From: Bretschneidera sinensis
Taxonomy: Eukaryota > Streptophyta > Magnoliopsida > Brassicales > Akaniaceae
DNA length: 64,000 nucleotides
Direction: 5' to 3'
Assembly: GCA_023935145.1 (NCBI GenBank)
Contig: CM043699.1
Coordinates: 58,978,638-59,042,637 of the forward strand
Part shown: positions 1-11,292 of the stretch, in pieces
How the letters are laid out: the number at the start of each line of letters is the position of its first letter
Numbering within the stretch: position 1 is the stretch's first letter
Notes under the pieces: model-generated
Database searches by the model: none
What the model saw: the letters and a program-made list of their open reading frames with translations, nothing else
What the model was told of the DNA's origin: nothing
Translations under genes and position numbers: made by a program

Positions 1-2573
1 CAGGTGGTAGAGTTGTTAGAGAGGGGCTACGTCCGTGAGAGTATGAGCCCATGCGCGGTTCCTGCCCTACTAGTGCCGAAGAAGGATGGTTTTTAGCTTA
101 TGTGTGTTGATAGCAGAGCCATCAACAGGATCACAGTGAAATACCGGTTTTCAATTCCCCGTCTGGATGATATGTTAGACCTATTGTCCAGTTCTAGGGT
201 CTTCTCCAAAATTGACCTTAGAAACGGATACCACCAGATCAAAATAAGGCCTGGAGATGAGTGGAAGACAGCGTTTAAAACGCAGCATGGGTTGTATGAG
301 TGGATGGTCATGCCCTTTGGGCTGTCCAATGTGCCCAGCACATTTATGAGGTTTATGCATCAGGTTTTACAGCCTTTCATAGGGAAGTTTGTTGTAGTTT
401 ACTTCGATGACATCCTCGTTTATAGTCCGACGTGGGAGTCACATTTTGATCACCTCCGTGTTGTTTTTAATATGTTGAGGACAGAGCTCCTGTACGTCAA
501 TCAGAAGAAGTGTTCTTTCTTCACTACTTCTATTACTTTTCTAGGTTTTGTTGTATCTACTGATGGTGTTCAAGAAGATCAGTTGAAGGTAGATGCGGTC
601 TTGGAATGGCCCACACTGAGGACCTTGCACGATGTAAGAAGTTTCCATGGATTAGTATCATTTTACCGTCGGTTCACAGAAATTTCAGCACTTTGATTGC
701 TCCTATCACAGAGTGCCTTAAGGGGTGTGATTTCCAGTGGTCCGAGGAGGCAGAAACCAGCTTTCAACTAGTTAAACAAAAGATGACAGAGGCACCAATT
801 TTGGCACTTCCTGATTTCGAAAAGGTGTTTGAGGTAAACCATGATGCATCTGGGGTGGGTATTAGTAGTGTTCTAAGTCAAGAGGGGCGACCAGTAGCTT
901 TTTTTAGTGAGAAATTATCAGGATCAAAGAAGAATTACTCCACCTATGATCTGGAGTTCTATGCCATAGTTCAGTCCCTGAAACATTGGCGTCACTACCT
1001 AGTGCAGAGGGAGTTCATTCTTATTACTGATCATGAGGCCCTGAAGTACATCAATGGCCAACACAAGCTGAGTAGGCGGCATGCTAAGTGGGTGGCGTGC
1101 TTGCAGGAATTCACGTTTACACTGAGGCACCAAGCAGGAAGTCTGAACTATGTCGCAGATGCACTGAGCCGTCGTACATTACTCCTCACCACTATGAGCA
1201 CCAGAATTGTGGGATTTGAGGTCTTCTCGGATATGTATGCTGCAGATCCTTCATTCGGGAGGATAATTCTGGAGGTAACTAATAGTCAACGACATGATTT
1301 TATTTTGCATAATGGTTATCTATTTCATGGATTGCAGTTGTGCATTCCAGATTGTTCACTAAGGTAGCAGATTATTAGTGAACTTCATAACAAGGGTCAC
1401 TTTAGGCGAGACTAGACGTTGGCCCTGATTTTCTCCAACTATTATTGGCCCAAATTGACCAGTGACATGACTCATCATGTAGAGTGTTGTTATGTGTGCC
1501 AGCGGTCCAAGAGAGTTCTCACTAATATGGGTCTGTACACACCCTTACCTGTACCTGAAGTCCCTTGGTTCGATGTTAGTATGGACTTTGTGTTGGGCTT
1601 ACTCTGTACCCAACGGGGCTTGGATTCTATTTTGGTTGTGGTTGACAGATTTTCCAAGATGGCCCATTTCATACCTTGTAGGAAGACAATAGATGCTACC
1701 CGGATCGCTCATCTTTACTTCAAGGAGATTGTGTGTTTGCATGGTGTTCCCCGATCTATCACTTCAGATTGTGACATCAAGTTCATGAGTCAGTTCTAGA
1801 AGAGTTTATGAGAGAAGCTGGGGACGAAGTTAAATTTTAGCAGTGCCTATCATCCTCAAACAGATGGTCAGACCGAGGTGGTGAACCGGAGTTTGGAAAA
1901 CCTTTTGAAGAGCTTAGCAGAAACTAAACTGAAGCAGTGGGATATGGCATTACCTCAATCAGAATTTGCCTATAACAGGTCGAAAAACAGAACCACCGGA
2001 ATGAGCCCATTTAAGATTGTGTATGGTCAGAATCCATCCGGGGTGCTTGACTTAGCCCCTATTCCACGAGTGGGTCATTTGAATCCCAAGGTAGATGAGA
2101 TGGCAGAACATCTTCGGGGTATCCATGAGCAGGTGAAGCTGGCCATTCACGAGAGTAATGCCAAGTACAAAGCTCAGAGTGACAATCATCGTCGTCAGGT
2201 ACTTTTTGATGTTGGTGATTTTGTTTGGGCAGTATTAGCTCGTGATCGTTTTTCCATGGGAGAGTATAATAAGCTTAAGGAGCAGAAGATTGGACCCTGT
2301 GAGATCTTGCAGAAGATCAATGATAAAGCCTACAGACTATGCCTCCCCAGTCATCTGTGGACTTCTGATGTATTTAATGTGAAATACCTGAGTCCTTGTT
2401 TTGGGGATTCCAATGAGGCTATTGCGAACTCGATGACGAGTTCTTTCCAACCCGGGGCGACTGATGCAGGAAGATCCGAGTCAGATGATGCTGAGTTGTT
2501 AGATAGCACGTTGTTGGCACTGAAGTACCTAGAGTTGGCAGATCAACGCAAAACTGGCAAGTGGACTGCCTAG
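1..2573 (+). pseudogene. CRM-like pol pseudogene (RT, RNase H, integrase)
   Basis: This is the Pol polyprotein of a gypsy element, which would copy element RNA into cDNA and integrate it. RT motifs include [15 protein letters not shown] sequence (SRAINRI from about 112), [12 protein letters not shown], and the catalytic box YFDD near 400-411. RNase H shows the HDASGVG start near 841 and TDHEALKY near 1027. Integrase has the C-x2-C pair CYVCQRSK near 1492, catalytic Asp regions SMDFV and TSDCD, and the Glu in TDGQTEVVNRS near 1865. The frame is broken by TAG at 94-96, a frameshift near 670-690, a stop near 1365, TAG at 1797-1799 and TGA at 1809-1811. Several stops sit where the family has Trp. 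The piece is partial at the left edge. Confidence 0.88.
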
Positions 2574-2973
2574 AACGGGTCATGGGCTCAGATCGAGCCC
2601 CGGAAGACCTTAGTCTGAGTGGAAACGGGCTTTCGAGCGCCCTGAGCGTCATCATTTTTAAGCCAAAAAACGACGTTTAGGACCTCAATTTGGTAGATTT
2701 CAGTTTTTTAGGAAACTTTTTATTTTTATTACTTTAAATTCGACCTTAATTTAATTTTCCTATTTTAGCTTCGAGCTTATAAATAAGGTCTTAGGGTTTT
2801 GTAATCATTATTATTGTATTTGTATTATTTTAAATAAAACATCAGAGCTGTTTCTCTGTATTGTTTAGGGTTTTTTCTTGTATTACTCCCTGTGAACTAT
2901 CTGTTCGACTAGTCTATAGAATAATCACTATTCTACCTGGCGTCAGGTAGCCGACCCGAAATAGATCGGTACA
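2462..2973 (+). repeat. 3' LTR of the CRM-like element
   Basis: A candidate LTR runs from TGATGCAGG, inside the last 110 bases of the pol frame, to GGTACA. A TATA-like TATAAATA lies at 2778-2785 and an AATAAA signal near 2833. Overlap of the 3' LTR with the end of pol is a known CRM feature. The 5' LTR is not in the window, so both ends are inferred from TG/CA termini only. Confidence 0.55.
2778..2785 (+). promoter_or_regulatory. TATA box of the CRM-like LTR
   Basis: TATAAATA lies about 55 bases upstream of an AATAAA polyadenylation signal inside the LTR, the usual U3/R arrangement. The assignment is inferred from position; there is no transcript evidence. Confidence 0.45.
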
Positions 2974-3251
2974 TTTTCAATAGCCATTATTTGGTTATTA
3001 AAAAGAGGTAAAATGTTTTCTATTAATTTGTTTGGTTAGAAGAGAAAGGGAAAATCAAGTAATCACAGGATTGGTCATATATTTCGGCTATTCCTAAAGA
3101 AAAATCCTAACTTCACCCCTGATGGTGACCATTCTGTGTTCCTTTCCTTCTGTACAACTTCCATAGTCGAAGATGCAATTGTTGGTGCTGTTTGATTAGC
3201 TAATTTCAATTGTTGTTCCTTTCCTTATATATATATGTTATCAACGTGAAT

Positions 3252-4374
3252 ATGAAGTGGGAGATAGCAATAGGTGGGGGTTTTCAGGCGGCGGATAAGA
3301 AAACTGTTTCGGTGTTTGTGGAATTTCTTAGTCCATATATATATAACAATCTTGTTTGGGATTTATATGGCAGGTTTGGTAGTGTTAGGAATGTCTACAT
3401 GTCAAGGACGAAGCGTAGGGGAAGATCATATCTGTTTGGGTTCGTTCGCTTTTTAGATTTTCATGATGCATTAGCAACGATTAGAGACCTAAATGGTTCG
3501 AAGTTTATGGGTCTTAATCTGTTGGTCAAGTTGGCTAATGCTGGTAAGGATGTGGTTCATATTCCTCAGCCCGACAAAATTGTCTCCGCAAATCAGTCTC
3601 GATCATTTGCAGATGTTGTTAGGGGTGCTCCCTTGAGTACTTCTAATGATAATAAGTCCCATGTTCTTGCATCAGAATTTCCAAAGGATCTTGGTCATGC
3701 TTGTTCGCAGAATGAAGTTTTAGAATATGAGCCTGCCCAAGAAGTATCAATTGGCTGAACAGATGTGTTGTGGGTGAGTTTCACAAACCTAAAGATTTAA
3801 TCAATTTTAAACATAATTTCTTGATTGAGGGGATCACATCATTTTCTTTTAAGCCTATGGGCGGTTCTTTGGTGCTTCTTGAGTTTGATAGTAGGGAAGA
3901 GATGATATTTTTTTAGACCATGGTAAGAGTTGGCATGAGAGATGATGGTTTCATAAGATTAATCCATGGTTTTCTAAAGCCTGTAGTAAGGAGAAACTCA
4001 TTTGGATTAGTTGTCAAGGTGTCCCTTTGCATGCGTGGAACAATAATTTTTTTTCTCTAATGACGGAGGGTTAGGGAAAATATTTATCGTGTGATGAGAG
4101 TACCCTCTTCAAGCGATGGTTAGACATGGCAAGGAACTTGGTCTCCTTGAATGATACTTCTGCTTTTCCTTCTTCTTGTTTTGTTAAAATTAATTGGGGG
4201 GTTTTTGACATTAAAATTTCATTGGATGAGATACAAAAAGTATCTACGTTAGGAGTATCCTTTAAATCTCATGAGGTTGAAAACGGGTTGTCTTTTCCTT
4301 GTTCTGTATCCAGGTCTCTTGGCAGTGTTGTAGGAGATAGTCAATCCCAGAGTCAAAGGGTGTTATGGGTATAG
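3252..4374 (+). pseudogene. LINE ORF1 pseudogene: RRM domain plus DUF4283-like region
   Basis: ORF1 of plant LINEs encodes an RNA-binding protein that coats the element RNA. From an ATG at 3252 the frame reads an RRM: KTVSVFVEFL is the RNP2-like strand and YLFGFVRFLDF the RNP1-like strand, about 35-80 residues in. After a stop near 3756, other frames continue with WISCQGVPLHAWNNNFF and KRWLDMARNLVSL, which fit the DUF4283-type region of the same family. At least three stops or frameshifts break it. The start at 3252 is chosen because it directly precedes the RRM; the open frame begins slightly upstream at 3210. Confidence 0.65.
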
Positions 4375-4492
4375 GAGTCCTGTAATTCTCCGGTGAAAAT
4401 TGGAAACTTTGCTGATTTAATTTTGTCTAAAGGCATGAATGACATATGCAGTAGTGGAGCTATTGGCGTGAAACTTAATTATAAAGGATCTT

Positions 4493-4900
4493 GTGGTTAA
4501 TGGTAGTGGGTATATTTCAAAGGAAATGTATTTAGTTAAAATAGCTGAATTAAATGATATGAAAGTTTCAAATTTTGAAAATCAAGGGACTAAAAAGGGA
4601 GATTTGGATTGTGGTGAAATTTTAAAAAGGTATCGGGATGGGGAAGAAGAGTATTTAACTGTTGGTGGGTCTGCGTTTGAAAAGGTTAGTGATGCTCATG
4701 TCAACATTTTTTATAAAGAGGAAAAGTCTAATAATTATAACTCTTTCTCACTTGGTCGAGATATTGATGATGATGTTTATGTTACCAAGTTTCTCTCTAA
4801 ACAACGAATGAAGAAAAGAAAGAAAGGTAGCATGAAGAAAGTCCGAGAGGTTGACAAACCAAGTGGAGTGGGGAATTTTTTGAGTTTATATTGGAAATAG
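4493..4900 (+). pseudogene. Low-complexity tail of the LINE ORF1-like region
   Basis: A 135-codon frame is rich in Lys, Glu and Asp and ends in a basic KKRKKGSMKKVR segment. It follows the RRM/DUF4283 remnants on the same strand and may be the variable C-terminal linker of ORF1. I recognise no domain, and it could be a chance open frame in decayed sequence. Confidence 0.35.
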
Positions 4901-5775
4901 AATTCAAAAAAGCATGGTTGTAACAAATCTAATTCAGGTAGTATTTGATCTTTTCTAGGTGGAGGTTGAAGGTCATAGCGGCTTAAGTAAAGGAGACGAC
5001 GGTTCTATGTTGGATAGGGGACTTTAGGAATTGGAGTTTAATTTATTTGGAGAAGGCGAAGAGATCTTTGGAAGTGGAGAAGTAGCTTGGCTTGATTTTT
5101 TTATGGTGAATTTCATGGTGCATTGGGTGTGATTTTAATGCAACGTAAGAAGTGAAGATTGCAATGCTGGGGAGGAGGGTAATGGTAGTTTTTGTTATAT
5201 GTCATCTGTTTTGGGCTTGAGTTCATAGTGTTGACTCTTACTTGCACAGAACCTGTTATTTCGCTTTTCAGTTGGTGGTTGTCTTCTTTTAGGATTCAGT
5301 TTTTTCATACTCGTAAGGGAGTAATTGAGTTTGTAGATGGCCTTACTAAAATGAGAGTGGGAAGAAGTTTGATCTTTGTTGCCAAGTTTTGTTTTTTCAC
5401 TAAGATAAGGTATGTTGAAAGCCGCAAAGGGTTGATGGGGTTGTGTTGCTGCTATTTCATTGTGGTGAGAGTTGTTTCTTGGTTGGTGTTTGGTTTTCAT
5501 TTGAGTTGCTGTCGACAACTGTAGGATCTTCAGAGGGGAATTTATCTGGTATGCCAAGTCATGATATATACCATCCAAGTGATGAGGTTTTTGAATTGTT
5601 TGGAAGGTATTAAGGTCTGTTGGAGTTTTGGATTTTAGTTATGGTGTTTGTTCAATTCTAGTGCTTTCAGTTCTGCGGCGAAATTCTTATTTTGTTTGGC
5701 CACTGTTACTGGGGATTTACTTTGTGTATTTAGAAGTTTCTACATTAATAAAGATTTTTTTTCTTTTAAAAAAAT
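4901..5775 (+). other. Probable LINE 3' region
   Basis: Non-coding G/T-rich sequence leads to the LINE-like 3' terminus and short A-run. Overlapping open frames on both strands around 5192-5578 have no recognisable domains and look like chance. Confidence 0.4.
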
Positions 5776-5784
5776 AACCAATAA

Positions 5785-5930
5785 TTTGAGAGTTACAAGT
5801 TTGTGATTAATTTCAATAAATTAATAATTATAAATTTGCGATTATTTTCAATAAATTAATAGTTATAAATTTATGATTAATTTCAATAAATTGAGAGTTA
5901 CAAATTTTGTAATTATTTCTATTTTAAATT
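5785..5930. repeat. 35-bp AT-rich tandem repeat, about 3-4 copies
   Basis: The unit contains TTTCAATAAATTRA and recurs with TTTCAATAAA at 5811, 5846 and 5881, exactly 35 bases apart. It lies directly downstream of the LINE A-tail. Confidence 0.75.
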
Positions 5931-6911
5931 TTGAATTAAATTAGCAGACTCATTTGAGCTTACAAATACTAAACTTTTGAAGAGCCTATGACACTATTTT
6001 TTCAGATTCTTATAAAAATTATATGTATTTGATCTTATAGTTAATTTTGCTCTGTGTATGGCTATTAATCATGGTGTATATTTAAGATACGCTATGAGGA
6101 AATTAAGTAACCCAATTAATCATCAGAATGCACAAAATAATAAGAAGTCTGTATATTTAAGATTCGGCTCAATTCATAAAGGTCCATTGAAACATGGGCA
6201 AGGAAAAGTTTTAAGGCTCAAATTAAAAGCTAGACTAAGGCCAAACCAAGGATAAATATAACTATTCCTTTTCTTTTCCTCTAGGGAAAATGCAACTAAA
6301 CCTAAACAATGGTATCTTAATTTATGGTTATAGGCTTCTAGCGCAAGATTAAAATGAAGAACTTGACACAAAATAAAAGAAATCATGAAGTTCAAATATT
6401 ACTCCTCCTTCCCTCTTTTCTGATGGGATTTTACCTTCAAAAATTCGTTCAACATTCATACAAATAATATATATAGAATTTTACTTTTAATATTTAGTTA
6501 CTCAAGTTTACAAAAATTAAATAGGTAAATAAATAAAAAATAAGAACTAACAAAAAATAATGTAGTTCGACCATTTCTTTGTTTATATCCACCAACAAAT
6601 CTATTACTTTATTAATTTTCAATTGCAACTTTAGGAATAGCAAAGTTGCTAAATTCTCACTATTTCACAACCCAAAAGCTCCAATGCACCCACACCTCTC
6701 AACCTAGCTCTGGTGGTAAGTGTTATCTCTACTTGACAACCTAAAACCCCTATACACCCAAAGGTCTCATCCTAACTTTAGTAGTAAACCTCATTTGATT
6801 TACAATGTATATTTGAATTATAAGTGTACCTCAAACCATCTCTGGCCCCCTTTATATAAAAGAGATTTTCCTAATACTAATAGGAAAAGAACAACAACAT
6901 AAGAAACTACT
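5931..6911. other. AT-rich stretch, nothing recognised
   Basis: Short open frames at 6058-6255 and 6720-6902 have no recognisable domain. I see no terminal repeats or coding motifs. Confidence 0.5.
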
Positions 6912-6919
6912 ACTACTCA

Positions 6920-7777
6920 TAGAGGTGGCAAAATCTTACCCGACTCGGTCCAAACTCGACTCAACCAGAAAATAAATCAAATAATATGATCCAAAGTCGA
7001 CTTGACCCTAACCCGAGTGACCTGTAAACCGAAATGATCTGGATTTAAAATGACCTGAACCCAACCCGACCTGAATAACCCAAAACAACCTGACCCGAAA
7101 TGACTTGAAAAAATATTTTTTTTATGAAAACAATTTGCTTTCTAAAACTGGGATAATAGTTAATTTACTAGTTGTCAAATAAAATAAATTATATCACAAT
7201 TAATTAATTATTGATTTTCATGTGTTAATATGCATGAATCAACAATCTATTAATATGAGTAATCTTATTAATTTCAAATAAAAAATCAAGAAAAATAGTA
7301 AATTTTGCATTGTTCTTCAAGTCATAATAAAATTTTATTTTTAATTATCCTGAAAAAATATAGTAGAATGAAGTGATTATATGAAATTTAATATCCAAAA
7401 TTTGGTATAAGACGTTACTAGCGGGAATGATTTTGTGGACCAATAGTCTGAGATCATTTAAGACTAAATTTTGGGACTAAGACCCATAACATTGCATATT
7501 ACATTAAAAAATTAAGCATTGAATTATTATTAATTAATTTTCACGTATTTGATAATATAACTTGTTTAGTCCTATTATATGCAAATAAAATATTTTTTTA
7601 ATTAAGCATAAATATCCATTTTGTTGACCTGACTCGAGACCCGATACTACTCGAGCTTGAAATGACCAGAACCCGATCCGACCTGACCCAAAGTTACCCT
7701 GACCCGAGACTCAACATGACCCGAAACTGACCCGACCCAAACCCGATTGACTCGACCCGACCTGTTTGCCACCTTTA
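6920..7777. mobile_element. hAT-like non-autonomous DNA transposon (858 bp)
   Basis: Terminal inverted repeats are TAGAGGTGGCAAA at the left and, read inward from the right, TAAAGGTGGCAAA (12 of 13 identical). The flanking 8-bp duplications are ACTACTCA (6912-6919) and ACTACTCC (7778-7785), 7 of 8 identical. An 8-bp duplication with short TIRs is the hAT superfamily signature. There is no transposase. Both subterminal regions are packed with GACCCGA/GACCTGA-type motifs on the same strand, around an AT-rich core. I infer mobilisation by an autonomous hAT elsewhere. Confidence 0.8.
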
Positions 7778-7785
7778 ACTACTCC

Positions 7786-8256
7786 TGATAAAATAAGTAA
7801 CTAAAAAAATAAAAATAAAAAAATAAATCACTTTTTTTCAAATCAATTATAATTCTCTTTGTGAGAATTTGAACCAAAATCCTAACATTTTTTATCTACC
7901 CAAAAAAAAAATTGAGTAATACTTTATCTTATTAGCCAACTAGGGCCACAAGTCCAAAACCAACAATTTAGGTTCAACATCAAAATCCAAAAATCTTATT
8001 TAGACCATAAATTGGACTTGGCTCATTTGTAATCCAAGACATAATTACTAAATTTTCAATTTAGAGTGAGTTATTGGAATCACCCAAGAAATCAGTATGC
8101 AATTTTAATCAGTTCAGATTATAATTTGACGCTTAAAAGTGAGTTTATAAGATCAACAGTTTAATGTTTAGGTAATAAATGTTGAATATATCCCCTCAAA
8201 ATTATGCTGAATTTATAAAAGGCTACAAGATGTCTTCGATAAAAAAAATACTGAAA

Positions 8257-8303
<47 letters not shown>

Positions 8304-8395
8304 TGAATAAGATATAAAACTTTCACTAAACTAAAATATTCTTATTTAAATGACGTAGTTTTGATTTTATATTTATTTGGACTATATAAAGCCAC
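7786..8395. other. AT-rich intergenic stretch with a microsatellite
   Basis: It contains a (TA)n tract at 8260-8299. No coding sequence was recognised. Confidence 0.5.
8260..8299. repeat. (TA)n microsatellite, about 20 units
   Basis: Uninterrupted TA dinucleotides are visible in the sequence, a common class in plant AT-rich DNA. Confidence 0.95.
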
Positions 8396-9263
8396 TAGGC
8401 ATGTCAATAGATCGATTTTGATTTGAACCCGATCCATATAGTTGGATATGGATATAGATTTAGATCTGCTAATTCAATTTTGATATGAATCTAATAATCC
8501 ATTTAATTTAATAAAATTCAGATCTGCCTATCAACTCCCATAACCCCATCTGATTTAATATTATTATATAGTATGCATTATATTTTGTATTATATATATA
8601 TATGTTTTGTTTTTATAATATAAAAAATCATATATGTTATAAGTTAGTATTCTGCAAGCATGCTACATTACTTATTTAGAATACATGTATTGATAAAAAG
8701 ATTAAGGTTGAGTTTGGATTTATAAATTTGAAATGCATATATTTGTATTCAAATTAGTTATAAAAAAAGAAGAAGCTTAAATGCAATTTTAAAACTAAAA
8801 CTTTTACACTAATATTCATATTGATGAATGAATCCAATCTTTAAAACTTGTGAATTTGAAATACATTTTAGAAAAATAACATTTTAAACTCACACATTTA
8901 TAAGGTTTGAATGAATTACTAAACATGCAAAATTGATATATTGATATTTCATTCAAGCTTTCTAAATTAATTTTATATATAAATACATGTACTCTAAATT
9001 GATATTTCCAAATGAAGCATAACCATTAAAAAAAAAACTTTTTGTTTATTCATATTGATATATTTTTAAAGTATATCATTAGTCAATAACATCAATTAAG
9101 TTATACGATAATCTAATTATAATCTGAAATCTGATGGGCCAGATATGGATTGAGTTTTAAAATCATCAAAGAAATAATCTGATCGAAATCTGATCCAATA
9201 AATTCTTAACAAATGAATTTGAGCATGCTCTGGTTCAAGCCGAGCTGATTCGTTTACAGGCCT
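8396..9263. mobile_element. Second hAT-like non-autonomous element (about 868 bp)
   Basis: The left end TAGGCATGTCAATAGATC and the inward-read right end AGGCCTGTAAACGAATC share an AGGC-TGT-AA---ATC pattern seen in plant hAT-like termini. Flanks AAAGCCAC (8388-8395) and AAAGCCTA (9264-9271) agree at the first six of eight positions, a decayed 8-bp duplication. Internal sequence is AT-rich with GATCTG/GATCCG-like motifs near both ends and no transposase. It is older than the element at 6920. Confidence 0.55.
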
Positions 9264-9271
9264 AAAGCCTA

Positions 9272-10015
9272 ATCTATAAATTCTTTAAAAGCCCAACATC
9301 TCCAAACTAATTCAATAGAAACCGGATGTAAAAGGTCTATTTAAGTAGTGAACAAATTTAAATTATAAGATTATTTAGAATCTATATTTTACGATTAAAA
9401 ATTCAATTATATTTAGAAGAACATTTAAGCATGCATTATTAACAATTGATAGTTGAAATGTAGATGAAATTTTTTTTTTATTGGTGAGATATTTTGTCTT
9501 GTTAATCTATTTATAATATATAAATATATGTGTATAAACTTTCACTAAAAAAATTTCCCTTACCTAATAATTTTTTTTATCAATTAAGTATAATTTTTAT
9601 TTTGTCATAAAATTATGATTCCCTATATAAAGAGACAGATTCACTATCCTTACTTTGAGGCGCTAGGTGATCAATCAAGATTATTAAATATGGGATTAAA
9701 AATTCATTAAAATATATTTAAAAAATGCATGTTACTAAAAATATAAAAATCTCATATACAAGTTTATATATATATACAAACTTAAATGAACGATATAGAG
9801 TACTAATGATATATGAAGTAATATAAATAATAGAGTATTATGATCAGTGGTCAACTTAAATCCAATCACTAGTTCATTGCCTTTTCTAATTAATTGGTTA
9901 CTTTACTTTTGATATTGTATATTTAATGTTAGCAACATCTAGTTCAATATTTGAGTAGTGTTTGAATTATATAAAAATCAATTTCATGTAAAATAGAATT
10001 TTCCACTACTAGGTG
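9272..10015. other. AT-rich stretch, nothing recognised
   Basis: No open frame of note, no terminal repeats and no RNA gene. It is the left flank of the Athila insertion. Confidence 0.5.
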
Positions 10016-10020
10016 ATAAG

Positions 10021-11286
10021 TGATGAGTCTTAAATATTGCATATTTTAGACCCTTAACTTACATTTGTTATGCTCTTAGTTAGTAGTATTTTACTTCATT
10101 TTATGTTTTTCTTGTGTTTTGTGTGTTTTTACAGCTTTGTGGAGAAAGTGTAGCATTTCAGGTTGATTTGAAGCTTCTGGAGACATTGCGCTCGATCGCA
10201 ACAGATATGCGATCGAGCGCACCAGCACTCGAGCGCACCTGCCTTTGAACGAGCGCAAGGTCAACATCCCACATCGAAATATTTGAAGTTCAGTGCATCT
10301 GCGATCGATCGCAGCAGACATGCGATCGAGCGCACATGAGATCGTGCGCACAAGACATGCGATCGATCGTACCTGCGATCGATCGCAACACGCTGCAATC
10401 GAGCGCACACGGGCTTGTATCCCACATCGTTTCTGCAACCTGTTTTACTCCGGGTCTCCTCCTATATAAACACCATTTGGCTTCATAATCCAATGTACAA
10501 TTCCTGAGCCACTTTGGTGTTTACCGGTGGACGTCCGCTAGCATTCTGGTGGATCCCGAAGGCATTGCTACCACGAGGGGAAACGCCGCCCGGCAGCGAG
10601 TGGAATTTCTCCCATGTAAAGCTGTTTATTTATTTCTTTATATTCAGTTGTTTTAGTTTAAATGTTTAGCACTTTTTATTATAGTTTTATAGTTATGAGT
10701 GGCTAGACTCTTCAGCTAAGGTTGAAGATGAAGCTCCGCCGTTGTTTGGCGTAGTAGTTCAGATTTACTTGTACAAATCTGACAATTTTGAGTATAAATG
10801 TTCTGTCAATTATTTGAGTTAATCTTATAATTGATTGAGTTTAAATTGTCTGTTGGATTTTCTTTGTGTTTCATCTGATGGATACATTGAATGCTTTTCG
10901 ATTAAATTGGATTTCCTTTGTGATTTGTTAAGAGCGGATACATCGGGTGCTTTTAGTTTAGTTGGGATATTCTTTGTTTTTTGTCTTATAGTTGGATTCA
11001 TAGAATGTTTTGATAGGCTATATTTTTAGAACATGTATGCTTAACTTCGGTGGGGTGGATTCGGAAACCTTAGTGCTTTTTATTATTAGTTTTAAAATCA
11101 ATTTAATTTAGTTTTAATTTATTTTACAAATTATCATTCAAAATTCGGAACTAGGTTAAGATAGAGTTAGTTTAGATTAAAAATTATATTTTCACAACGC
11201 AATTCCCTGTGGATTCGACCTCGCACTTGCACAACGCTATACTGCAAACGACTCGTGCGCTTGCGAGTAAATTAAAACTCACAACA
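10021..11286 (+). repeat. 5' LTR of Athila-A (1266 bp)
   Basis: The LTR has TGATGAGTCTT at the start and ACTCACAACA at the end. It carries a TATA box at 10463-10470 and a cluster of CGATCGAGCGCA-like motifs at about 10190-10410. It retains 32 bases (10370-10401) missing from the 3' LTR. Minus-strand open frames across the motif cluster are artefacts of the repeat. Confidence 0.95.
10463..10470 (+). promoter_or_regulatory. TATA box in the Athila-A 5' LTR
   Basis: TATATAAA sits about 55 bases downstream of the second TCCCACATCG motif. It is conserved in the 3' LTR at 18667-18674 and is the likely U3 promoter of the element. Confidence 0.6.
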
Positions 11287-11292
11287 AGTTTT

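Larger units (their letters stand above)
1..2973 (+). mobile_element. Ty3/gypsy retrotransposon, CRM-like chromovirus, 3' part (cut by window edge)
   Basis: The fragment contains RT, RNase H, integrase and a 3' LTR in gypsy order. The 5' LTR, gag and protease lie outside the window. The integrase C-terminus carries GEYNKLKEQKIGPCEIL and DVFNVKYLSP, wording I associate with the CRM (centromeric retrotransposon) clade rather than Tekay or Athila. The LTR start falls inside the end of the pol frame, also CRM-like. The copy is dead, with several stops and frameshifts. Clade assignment rests on recalled motifs; a phylogeny of the RT would settle it. Confidence 0.8.
3010..5775 (+). mobile_element. 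Degenerate L1-type LINE, ORF1 only, no reverse transcriptase
   Basis: An RRM-containing ORF1 typical of plant L1 elements opens the block. It closes with CATTAATAAAGATTTTTTTTC and a short A-run near 5767-5775, resembling plant LINE 3' ends. Only about 870 bases separate the last ORF1-like frame from that tail, so ORF2 (endonuclease and RT) is absent. No clear target-site duplication was found, so the left edge is approximate. Confidence 0.6.

Noticed and set aside
5192..5578. Opposed open frames of 110 and 127 codons
   Set aside because: No recognisable domain; they overlap on both strands in decayed LINE 3' sequence.
3005..5790. Sequence at 2983-3000 (CCATTATTTGGTTATTA) resembling AATAACCAATAATT after the LINE A-tail as a target duplication
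   Set aside because: The match is inverted, not direct, so it is not a target-site duplication.
10091..10493. Overlapping minus-strand frames (Arg/Ser/Cys-rich) in the Athila-A LTR, with a twin at 18327-18629
   Set aside because: They translate the CGATCGAGCGCA motif array and occur in both LTRs; no domain and no reason to be coding.
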